From NCBI GenBank assembly GCA_024691145.1, contig JAILNW010000256.1, positions 1-7,435 of the forward strand: 7,435 bases of DNA. Reading direction: 5' to 3'. The stretch is from Lachnospiraceae bacterium (lineage in GTDB: Bacteria > Bacillota > Clostridia > Lachnospirales > Lachnospiraceae). A program made the translations under genes and the position numbers. Below the pieces are notes generated by a model. That model was given only the letters and a program-made list of their open reading frames with translations. It was not told the DNA's origin and did no database searches. Positions 1 through 6,102 of the stretch are shown here, piece after piece (position 1 is the first letter of the stretch; each line of letters starts with the position of its first letter).

Positions 1-627
1 AATTATAATTGAGTAAACGACAGGAATAATTGTACAAAGTGTAATAACAGAAACGAATATAATAATATTTGTTATTTCATTAGTTTTTATAAATGCAAGA
101 AGTATAAGCATAAAACCACCAGCTATCCATAAAGGTCCAGCCATTCTGTGGGTTTTATTCCAGTTTTCTTCACTTTTAAGTGTAGTAGGAATTTTAATAC
201 CAATGTATTTATTTTGTGTTACTTTTGGAAGATAATTACCAATTACAACAAATATAAAACCTAAAAAACTAAAAAGCAGTCTCGATGCATTTATCTTAGC
301 ACCTAATGCTGTAGGATATATAAGAGCGGACAACATAACTGATACGGCAGGTATTATCCAAAGCACCAGTTTAAGAATCTTTCTGCTTTGATTCTCATTC
401 TTTTTATCAAGTGATGTAATAAATACACATAAAAGATGCATAATAAGTAAAAATGTTCCTAAGAAAATGATAAAACCAAGTTTATCTGTATATCCGTCAA
501 TATTTCCTTCAAAGTCCCAGTGACTTGGCATCTTATCAGGAAGTTTTTTGTAAAGAATTAATCCTATAATTGTAGGCAAAAAAGCCATTAATGAAGTAAT
601 AAATATTAGTTTCCTTTCCTTTTTCAT
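1..627 (-). CDS. sdpI: SdpI family immunity / DUF1648 membrane protein (3' end outside window)
   Basis: The frame is open from an ATG at 627 to the left edge, giving 209 codons without a stop, so the C-terminus lies outside the window. Bacillus subtilis SdpI is about 207 residues, so little should be missing. The protein has about six hydrophobic helices (roughly residues 7-26, 51-71, 84-104, 117-133, 163-180, 187-209). Between helices 1 and 2 lies the DUF1648 signature, LPDKMPSHWDFEGNIDGY (residues 29-46). Before helix 5 lies the SdpI signature, GNYLPK at 130-135, then GIKIPTTL (143-150) and ENWNKTHR (154-161). The family usually has PWTL where this protein has PTTL, so a conserved Trp is Thr148. 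In B. subtilis, SdpI gives immunity to the SdpC toxin and sequesters the SdpR repressor at the membrane; the same role here is inferred. An AGGGTGA ribosome site (633-639) overlaps the stop of the upstream regulator gene, so translational coupling is likely. No toxin gene is visible. Confidence 0.9.
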   Translation of the reverse strand, partial: MKKERKLIFITSLMAFLPTIIGLILYKKLPDKMPSHWDFEGNIDGYTDKLGFIIFLGTFLLIMHLLCVFITSLDKKNENQSRKILKLVLWIIPAVSVMLSALIYPTALGAKINASRLLFSFLGFIFVVIGNYLPKVTQNKYIGIKIPTTLKSEENWNKTHRMAGPLWIAGGFMLILLAFIKTNEITNIIIFVSVITLCTIIPVVYSIII

Positions 628-632
628 AAAAA

Positions 633-893
633 TCACCCTTTCAATTCAGACAGCCAGTGCATCAGCTCTTCAACAACTGATGTATTAAGCTCATAATAAA
701 TATAATTTTTTACTTTTGTTTCACGAATAAGGTCCGCTTTTTTTAAAATGCTTAAATGATATGATATTGTTGCTCCTGTCATATCAAAGTTTGAACCTAT
801 CTCACCGGCAGACATACGTCCATTCTTAAGTAATGTAAGGATATCACGTCTTACCGGATCTGAGAGAGCTTTAAATGTTTCAGCAAATCCCAA
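633..893 (-). CDS. sdpR: ArsR-type autorepressor, SdpR-like
   Basis: This 86-residue protein is a compact winged-helix ArsR/SdpR regulator. It opens with MGFAETFKALSDPVRRDIL, the classic helix 1-2 motif. The recognition region is around GEIGSNFDMTGATISYHLSIL (about residues 30-50), and the wing is LIRETKVKNYIYYELN (about 55-70). I see no paired Cys/His metal site as in metal-sensing ArsR proteins, and the length fits SdpR (about 90 residues). The start is TTG (891-893). It is preceded four bases upstream by GGTGG (898-902) and by an overlapping AGGCGG, and an in-frame TAA lies just above, so no longer form is possible. It is the first gene of a two-gene operon with the SdpI-type protein, whose ATG begins 5 bases after this stop. 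It probably represses its own promoter through the palindromes at 913-934 and 969-990. In the known Sdp system the repressor is released when SdpI holds it at the membrane; that mechanism is inferred here. Confidence 0.92.
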   Translation of the reverse strand: MGFAETFKALSDPVRRDILTLLKNGRMSAGEIGSNFDMTGATISYHLSILKKADLIRETKVKNYIYYELNTSVVEELMHWLSELKG

Positions 894-912
894 AAAACCA
901 CCGCCTTAAATC

Positions 913-934
913 TATTTAGAAATATTTCTAAATA
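913..934. promoter_or_regulatory. Perfect 22-bp palindrome, probable SdpR operator 1
   Basis: The half-site TATTTAGAAAT is followed directly by its exact reverse complement. It lies 2 bases downstream of the minus-strand -10 box and covers the expected transcription start (about 930). Binding there would block transcription of the sdpRI operon. It matches the second palindrome at 969-990 except for one central base. Assignment to the ArsR/SdpR protein is inferred from position and symmetry. Confidence 0.8.
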
Positions 935-936
935 CT

Positions 937-964
937 ATTATAAACTTAAATCTGAATTAGTCAA
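937..964 (-). promoter_or_regulatory. sigma-A-type promoter of the sdpRI operon
   Basis: On the minus strand, TTGACT (959-964) is separated by 16 bases from a perfect TATAAT (937-942). It lies between the two palindromes and about 45 bases above the TTG start of the regulator. The predicted start of transcription, near 930, falls inside operator 1. Confidence 0.8.
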
Positions 965-968
965 TAGC

Positions 969-990
969 TATTTAGAAATTTTTCTAAATA
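969..990. promoter_or_regulatory. Near-perfect 22-bp palindrome, probable operator 2 shared by divergent promoters
   Basis: The half-site TATTTAGAAAT is followed by TTTTCTAAATA, which differs from perfect symmetry at one central position. The centre is 56 bp from that of operator 1. It lies 4 bases beyond the -35 of sdpRI and 1 base before the candidate -35 (TTGAAT, 992-997) of the GH5 gene, so a bound repressor could affect both directions. Confidence 0.75.
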
Positions 991-991
991 C

Positions 992-1020
992 TTGAATTTT
1001 TCGCAATTTCTTGGTATTAT
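992..1020 (+). promoter_or_regulatory. Probable promoter of the first GH5 gene
   Basis: TTGAAT (992-997) and TATTAT (1015-1020) are 17 bases apart on the plus strand. This predicts a start near 1027 and a leader of about 78 bases before the ATG at 1105. A second TATAAT occurs at 1043-1048 but has no matching -35 box. The -35 box adjoins operator 2. Confidence 0.6.
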
Positions 1021-1104
1021 ATAGTATGGAAGTTTAATTTTCTATAATTCAGGAATTGGGTATCTTAATTAGTTTAATAGTTTAATAGAAAGTTAGGTGG
1101 TTAT

Positions 1105-3357
1105 ATGGCTTTTGAGGAAAGCAGGGGATTTGACGGTCAGAATCAGTTTGATAATCAGCAGCAGTTTATGCAGTCTCAGGATTTTTCACAGCAATATGTT
1201 GAAGGAATGCCTATGAACGATGGTATGCAGTTTAACGACGGCATGCCTGTTAATGATGTTATGCCGTATGTTGAAGGTATGCCTGTTAATAATGGTATGC
1301 CCTATGCAGAAGGAATGCCTATAGATGGTGGCATGCCCTATGCAGAAGGCACTTATACATATGACGAACAGGGTAATATGATAACTGTTAATCCAGAAGA
1401 ATTACAGCAGGTAATTGAAGAACCTCAGGTTAAAAAGAAAACATTTGTAATTGTTACAGCAGTACTTGTACTTATTATTGCATTATTAGGTGGTTTTCTT
1501 ACATGGAAGATTATTACTGGTAAGAATAACAGTACTGGTGATGGTAGTGATAAGAGAATGGCAAAGTCAGTTATGAAGGGTGATAATAATAATGGTGAAG
1601 AAGAAGTAGTAGAGGATGAAGAAGCAGAGGAAACAGCTGAACCTGAAGAGGAAGAGACAGAAGAAGAGGAAGTTACAGAAGAGGAACAGAAAGATGCAGA
1701 AGACGCTAATGATAACTCATCTACAGCTGCTACACAGGGTACTGAGAAAGATTCTGCCGCATCTTCTGGTGCAAAGAAGTCAGGCAGCAAGTTTGTACAT
1801 GTAAGTGGAAGAAAACTCTTAGATGCCAATGGCAATAATTATCAGATAAAAGGAATGGGATTTGGTAATGATGTATGGGCTAATCCTAAGAAACCAGTAT
1901 ATACATATAATGATGAGAACAGTTATAAGGAACTTGCATCATATGGTTTTAACTCTGTAAGATATTATCTCAATTACAGATTATTTGAAGATGATGATAA
2001 ACCTTATACTTACAAAGATGAAGGATTTGCCTGGCTTGATAAGAATATAGAATGGGCTGGAAAGTATGGTATCAAGCTTGTTCTTAATATGCATGTGCCA
2101 CAGGGTGGATTTATGGATGGAGATTCAGCTAATCTCTGGAATGAGTCTAATATGGACAGATGTCTCAAACTATGGGAAGCTATAGCAAAGAGATATGCTA
2201 ATAATGAGAACGTGCTTGGATATGGTCTTCTTAATGAGCCTTATCTTCCAAAAACATCTGATGATGGAAAGAAAGAATTAGACACTTATTATAATTATAT
2301 CAATAAGCTGGTGAAGACTATAAGAGCAGTTGATAGCAATCATATGTTTTTTGTGGAAAGACCATATGGAACTGTAATTAACAGCAGTTATTCAGTTTAT
2401 CCATGGGGAACAACTGATTCCTACAGAATTATTAATGATACTAATACTGTATATGAATTCCATTATTATTATCCTATAGATTTTACATATCAGGGATTAT
2501 CATGGCATTCATTTTCAGCAAAGATTACATATAATGATCCTAATGTATTATTTGTTAATTCAGAAGGAAAGAAGAAAACATGTTACACTAATGGTGACAA
2601 GAGTGTTTCATCAGCTGATTCAGACTGGAAAACTTATGAAAGTGGAGTTATAAGCATAACAGGCTCAGATATGAATTATGGTTACTGGGCTATTAATGCC
2701 AATGAACTTGGAAGTGATGGAGTTTTATACATTGACGATATAACTGTTGATAAGGTTGATCAGAGTGGTAATAAGATTAAAACTGTGAATAAATATACAT
2801 TTGATTCTACAGTTGCATGTACAGGATGGGATCAGAATACTGGAGGAGGAAAGTGGTCATATGATGCAACACAGCAGTGTATGGCTATATCCGGAGTTGG
2901 GCAGAAGTATATTATGTATCCTTTAAATAGTACATATCGTAACTTTGCATTGAAGAAGGGTGAATTTTACAAAATATCAGCAAGATATAAAGTTAAAACA
3001 TCAAGTTCTACAGCAAAGTTTAATATAGGCGTTCAGTCAGCATATTCAGATTCTGTATATGGACTTAACAAGGACTATCTTAGAAGCAAACTGGTTGATT
3101 TTATTAACTGGGGAAAAAGCAATAATGTTCCTTTATATATGGGAGAAGTAAGTACAACATCTTATGTTATGAACCCTACAGATAATGGAACTGGCTGGAT
3201 TACAGATATGCTTGATCTTATTAATGAATATGGAATAGGTTTCTCATATCATGATTATCACAATGAGAATTTTGGATTCTATAGAAGTAATATGTATGTG
3301 GCTTATTCTAATAAGAATACAGATTTGGAAAAGATTTTTAAAGCAAAGTTAAAATAA
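1105..3357 (+). CDS. Membrane-anchored GH5 glycoside hydrolase (cellulase-like) with cytoplasmic GMP-repeat tail
   Basis: A 750-residue protein, probably an endo-beta-glucanase-like enzyme held at the outer face of the membrane. Layout: Gln-rich start (1-32); eight hexapeptide repeats of xGMPxx type (33-80); Lys triplet (110-112); one transmembrane helix (about 113-134), whose positive N-side implies an N-in, uncleaved anchor; acidic linker (165-200, 24 of 36 residues Asp/Glu); Ser/Ala/Lys linker; GH5 barrel (about 230-750). Catalytic signs are Arg286 on strand 2, His330 (NMHVPQGG), Asn377-Glu378 (GYGLLNEP, acid/base), His453 (EFHYYYP) and Glu681 (YMGEVS, nucleophile). Strand 8 reads FSYHDYH (713-719), where many GH5 enzymes have a Trp. 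A beta-sandwich of about 175 residues (about 475-650) splits the barrel. The start is supported by AGGTGG (1095-1100) four bases before the ATG. The true substrate (cellulose, mixed-linkage glucan, mannan or the cell's own exopolysaccharide) cannot be read from sequence. The next gene is a paralogue. Confidence 0.88.
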   Translation: MAFEESRGFDGQNQFDNQQQFMQSQDFSQQYVEGMPMNDGMQFNDGMPVNDVMPYVEGMPVNNGMPYAEGMPIDGGMPYAEGTYTYDEQGNMITVNPEELQQVIEEPQVKKKTFVIVTAVLVLIIALLGGFLTWKIITGKNNSTGDGSDKRMAKSVMKGDNNNGEEEVVEDEEAEETAEPEEEETEEEEVTEEEQKDAEDANDNSSTAATQGTEKDSAASSGAKKSGSKFVHVSGRKLLDANGNNYQIKGMGFGNDVWANPKKPVYTYNDENSYKELASYGFNSVRYYLNYRLFEDDDKPYTYKDEGFAWLDKNIEWAGKYGIKLVLNMHVPQGGFMDGDSANLWNESNMDRCLKLWEAIAKRYANNENVLGYGLLNEPYLPKTSDDGKKELDTYYNYINKLVKTIRAVDSNHMFFVERPYGTVINSSYSVYPWGTTDSYRIINDTNTVYEFHYYYPIDFTYQGLSWHSFSAKITYNDPNVLFVNSEGKKKTCYTNGDKSVSSADSDWKTYESGVISITGSDMNYGYWAINANELGSDGVLYIDDITVDKVDQSGNKIKTVNKYTFDSTVACTGWDQNTGGGKWSYDATQQCMAISGVGQKYIMYPLNSTYRNFALKKGEFYKISARYKVKTSSSTAKFNIGVQSAYSDSVYGLNKDYLRSKLVDFINWGKSNNVPLYMGEVSTTSYVMNPTDNGTGWITDMLDLINEYGIGFSYHDYHNENFGFYRSNMYVAYSNKNTDLEKIFKAKLK
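1201..1344 (+). repeat. Eight tandem 18-bp coding repeats (GMP hexapeptides)
   Basis: Within the first GH5 gene, eight consecutive 18-bp units encode hexapeptides of the form [E/D/N/G]-G-M-P-x-x (EGMPMN, DGMQFN, DGMPVN, DVMPYV, EGMPVN, NGMPYA, EGMPID, GGMPYA). The third-base differences between units show the repeat is kept at protein level rather than freshly copied. By the predicted topology this stretch lies in the cytoplasm. Confidence 0.85.
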
Positions 3358-3409
3358 CACAAGAAAAAGTTGTATTATAAAGAATAAAAACTTACATAGT
3401 AAGTAAAAC

Positions 3410-3438
3410 TTTACAATATTCATTTCATGTGCTATAAT
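3410..3438 (+). promoter_or_regulatory. Probable sigma-A promoter of the second GH5 gene and acetyltransferase operon
   Basis: TTTACA (3410-3415) lies 17 bases before TATAAT (3433-3438), with an extended -10 TG at 3430-3431. The predicted start near 3445 lies well upstream of the next gene, giving an unusually long leader. It is the best promoter match in the gap. Confidence 0.65.
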
Positions 3439-3490
3439 TTTTAATGTTGTTATATGGGTATTGTTAAAATGGGTAAGTTTTTATAGGGGA

Positions 3491-3522
3491 CTTACAAGAA
3501 TTAGCGATAAGCAATTTGTAAG
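3491..3522 (+). other. RNA hairpin in the leader
   Basis: CTTACAA (3491-3497) pairs exactly with TTGTAAG (3516-3522), and a small inner GC/GC pair (3504-3505 with 3511-3512) lies within the loop. No U-tract follows, so it is not a terminator. Its function is unknown. Confidence 0.4.
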
Positions 3523-3606
3523 AATCTTGTGTTTTAGTGGTACATAAAGTGTTAGTGTAGTCTTACTATAGTACATTTTTATGCCTTATGTAATTATGAT
3601 ATGCTG

Positions 3607-3629
3607 ATTACGGTAAAGTGTATCGTAAT
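3607..3629 (+). other. RNA hairpin flanked by a direct repeat in the leader
   Basis: ATTACGGTA (3607-3615) pairs with TATCGTAAT (3621-3629) through nine pairs including one G-U, closing a 5-base loop. The direct repeat ATGCTGATTA overlaps its left arm and recurs at 3637-3646. It could be a regulatory stem or the footprint of a rearrangement. Confidence 0.4.
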
Positions 3630-3899
3630 GTTATTAATGCTGATTATGTATTATTTTCAGATATTTAAAGTTTCTTGTTTAAAATTATGAAACAGTTACT
3701 TTTTATGCAATTTATGTTCGAACGTGGCTTTGATATAAGTATTATTGCAGATGTTTCATGTAACAATGCAGGACATTTGTGAACATAAGTAATAAAACAT
3801 AAGCTGCAGTCGCTCGTGGCGTATGCACAGTAGATAATTAAATAATGTTTCTTTAATCAATGCTGCGATTACTTAGATTATCATGAGGATTATGATAAT

Positions 3900-3936
3900 A
3901 AGGATTTCGCGAATGTCTAAGTTTAAAGACAAGGAG
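3900..3936 (+). promoter_or_regulatory. Competing ribosome-binding sites for the second GH5 gene
   Basis: AAGGA (3900-3904) stands 8 bases before the ATG at 3913. A stronger AAGGAG (3931-3936) stands 12 bases before the ATG at 3949. The upstream ATG at 3883 has no Shine-Dalgarno sequence, and the ATG at 3892 has one too close to use. The start at 3913 is preferred for spacing; 3949 is a real alternative. Confidence 0.5.
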
Positions 3937-6090
3937 CGTTATTTACAGATGAAGATTTTTAACAGAATTAATTGCATGAAGAGTAATAGGGTGACTAAGC
4001 TTAAGGTGGGTATTGTGGTATCTGTAGTGATATTAATAATGCTTGCAGGACATACTATTTGCACGCATAATTCGACAACAAGGGAAAAGGAAGCATATGA
4101 GTATGAAGTTGTTTATTCAAAGACATACGATGCTTGCAGACAGAATATAGAGATTGAACTTGAGGATGAGGATGCTGATTTGGAAGCATCTGAAGAAAAC
4201 GAAGATGTCAAAGTATTTGAAGAATTTATTAATAATGATGATACTGAGAACATTGAAACAGAGTCAGTTGAAGATTCAGAAGATGATTCTGAGATTACTG
4301 AACTTGTGGAAGAGAAAATTGATTCAGCGGATTCTGACGTAATTGCTGAGGCTGAAGAGGATGAAACTGTAGCAGAGATTTCAGAAGTTAAAACAGAAAA
4401 GACTAATACAGAATCTCCTTTATTAAGCAAGAGACAAGTTGTTATAACTGATACTGAACCTGTTGAGATAGGCATGAGTGTTGCTTCAAGTTACAGTCTT
4501 AAGTCTTCAACTAATTTTATTAAAGTAAGAGGTACAAAGTTATATGACCAGTATGGTACTGAATTCGTAATTAAAGCTATGGGATTTGGTAATAATGTCT
4601 GGGCTAATCCAAGCAAACCGGTGTATACTTACAATGATGAGAATAGTTATAAGGAACTTGCAGAGTTAGGATTTAATACAGTTAAGTATTATCTTAATTA
4701 CAGATTGTTTGAAGATGATGCAAAACCTTATACATACAAGGAAGAGGGCTTTGCATGGCTTGATCAGAACGTTGAGTGGGCATCAAAATATGGCATAAAG
4801 ATTATGTTTAATATGCATGTTCCACAGGGTGGTTTTTTATCGGCCAGTTCAGCAAATCTCTGGAATGAGTCTAATGTAAGAAGATACCAGCAGTTATGGG
4901 TTACTTTGGCCAAGAGATATGCCAATAATGATAATGTTATAGGTTATGGCTTGCTTAATGAGCCTTATATGTCAAAGTATTCTAATGATGGAAGTACAGA
5001 ACTTAACATGTATTATTATGTTATTAATAGTACTATTAGCAAGATCAGAGCGGTTGATAATAATCATATATTGTTTGTTGAGAGACCATATGGTGTTGTT
5101 AAGAACTATAATGCAACATATCCATGGACAACAGAACAGTCTATGAAGCTTGTTAATGATTCTAATACAGTATACGAATTCCATTATTATACACCTATAG
5201 ATTTTACACACTATGGATTATCATGGTTGTCATATAACAGGGAAATTACTTATAATGATACTAACAAAGTTTTATTAATGGATGACAGAAAAGATATAGA
5301 ATTTAAGTATAATAAATTGGCTTATAGTAATGTATCTTCTGGATGGCATTCTTATAACAGTGGTCCAATTAAGTTTACTAATAAGAATGTAAACTTTGGA
5401 TATTGGCAGCTTTATGTGGCTGGTCTTGGTAATAATGGCCAGTTATACGTTGATAATATTGTTATAGAAAAGTATGATGCCAAGGGAAACAAGACAGGTA
5501 CAATTTATACACAGGACTTTACAAAGTATCCTTCGCTTAATGCATGGGATATGGGTACTGGCGGTGGAAAATGGGCTTTTGCTGCCGGAAAGTCAAGCAA
5601 TAATGCATGTGTTGGTATAGGTGGTGTAAAGGGTTACTATAAGTTGCTTGAACAGAATAGTTTTTATAGAAATATAAAGATTGATACTGATTCATATTAT
5701 GTTGTAAAAGCGGACTATAAGTTCGTTAATGCACCTTCAACTAATTGTGGATTTGCAATAGGTATACAGGGAGCTTATACTTCAAAACTTTATACATTTG
5801 ATAAGGAATATCTTGAAAGAGATATGCTTCAGTTTATTAATTTTGGTGAGAAGTATAATGTACCAGTATTTTTAGGTGAGCTTGGAACAACTACATATAC
5901 TATAGATAAAGAACATAAAGGCGATGAGTGGGTAGCTGATATGCTTGATATTTGTAAAAAGTATGACATAGGTTTTTCATATCATGACTATCATGATCAG
6001 AACTTTGGTTTCTATATGAATGATATGTACGTAAAACAAGGGGACAGAAACGAACTTCTTTATAAAGTATTTAAAGAAAAATTAAAGTAA
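3913..6090 (+). CDS. Membrane-anchored GH5 glycoside hydrolase, paralogue of the upstream gene
   Basis: From ATG 3913 the protein has 725 residues (715 or 713 if started at 3943-3949; 735 from ATG 3883, which lacks a ribosome site). Layout: short basic cytoplasmic N-terminus, one transmembrane helix (about 32-50), a long Asp/Glu-rich linker (about 75-165), a Ser/Lys stretch and a GH5 barrel from about 202. Catalytic residues are Glu350 (GYGLLNEP) and Glu656 (FLGELG). The H-x-Y motif is EFHYYTP (from Glu422). The strand 2 Arg typical of GH5 is Lys258 here (FNTVKYYLNYR). As in the upstream protein, a beta-sandwich interrupts the barrel before the nucleophile strand, and strand 8 has FSYHDYH in place of the usual Trp. 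From strand 1 to strand 3, 67 of 81 residues match the paralogue; in the insert about 33 of 82 do. It lacks the GMP repeat tail. It probably acts on a beta-glucan or related polysaccharide at the cell surface and is co-transcribed with the acetyltransferase 12 bases downstream. Confidence 0.85.
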   Translation: MSKFKDKERYLQMKIFNRINCMKSNRVTKLKVGIVVSVVILIMLAGHTICTHNSTTREKEAYEYEVVYSKTYDACRQNIEIELEDEDADLEASEENEDVKVFEEFINNDDTENIETESVEDSEDDSEITELVEEKIDSADSDVIAEAEEDETVAEISEVKTEKTNTESPLLSKRQVVITDTEPVEIGMSVASSYSLKSSTNFIKVRGTKLYDQYGTEFVIKAMGFGNNVWANPSKPVYTYNDENSYKELAELGFNTVKYYLNYRLFEDDAKPYTYKEEGFAWLDQNVEWASKYGIKIMFNMHVPQGGFLSASSANLWNESNVRRYQQLWVTLAKRYANNDNVIGYGLLNEPYMSKYSNDGSTELNMYYYVINSTISKIRAVDNNHILFVERPYGVVKNYNATYPWTTEQSMKLVNDSNTVYEFHYYTPIDFTHYGLSWLSYNREITYNDTNKVLLMDDRKDIEFKYNKLAYSNVSSGWHSYNSGPIKFTNKNVNFGYWQLYVAGLGNNGQLYVDNIVIEKYDAKGNKTGTIYTQDFTKYPSLNAWDMGTGGGKWAFAAGKSSNNACVGIGGVKGYYKLLEQNSFYRNIKIDTDSYYVVKADYKFVNAPSTNCGFAIGIQGAYTSKLYTFDKEYLERDMLQFINFGEKYNVPVFLGELGTTTYTIDKEHKGDEWVADMLDICKKYDIGFSYHDYHDQNFGFYMNDMYVKQGDRNELLYKVFKEKLK

Positions 6091-6102
6091 GGAGATAAGG
6101 TT

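Larger units (their letters stand above)
3358..3912 (+). other. Long intergenic region / probable leader of the second GH5 gene
   Basis: About 555 bases without a convincing gene. It contains a good promoter (3410-3438), hairpins at 3491-3522 and 3607-3629, and a 10-bp direct repeat ATGCTGATTA (3601-3610 and 3637-3646) with a related ATGCTGcGATTA at 3860-3871. There is also a nested pair of stems (3687-3693 with 3753-3759; 3706-3711 with 3744-3749). If transcription starts near 3445, the mRNA leader is about 470 bases. I recognise no known riboswitch class. A plus-strand frame (3600-3782, one internal TAA at 3666-3668) reads like coding sequence in places (DYGKVYRNVINADYVLFSD, then MFERGFDISIIADVS), so part may be a decayed gene. 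No terminator is convincing for the upstream gene. Confidence 0.5.

Noticed and set aside
1201..1344. 18-bp repeats as a CRISPR array
   Set aside because: There are no spacers; units are contiguous, in frame and part of a larger protein.
1425..1835. Ser-rich minus-strand open frame opposite the first GH5 gene
   Set aside because: It is the mirror of the GAA/GAG-rich acidic linker, which reads as Ser codons on the other strand. It has no ribosome site or family signature.
3390..3404. ACTTAC-ATA-GTAAGT hairpin after the first GH5 gene as a terminator
   Set aside because: The stem is only 6 AT-rich pairs and is followed by AAAA, not T residues, on the plus strand. The only T-run is on the minus strand, where no gene ends.
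4113..4475. Ser-rich minus-strand open frame opposite the second GH5 gene
   Set aside because: Same artefact of the acidic linker; the plus-strand gene explains it fully.
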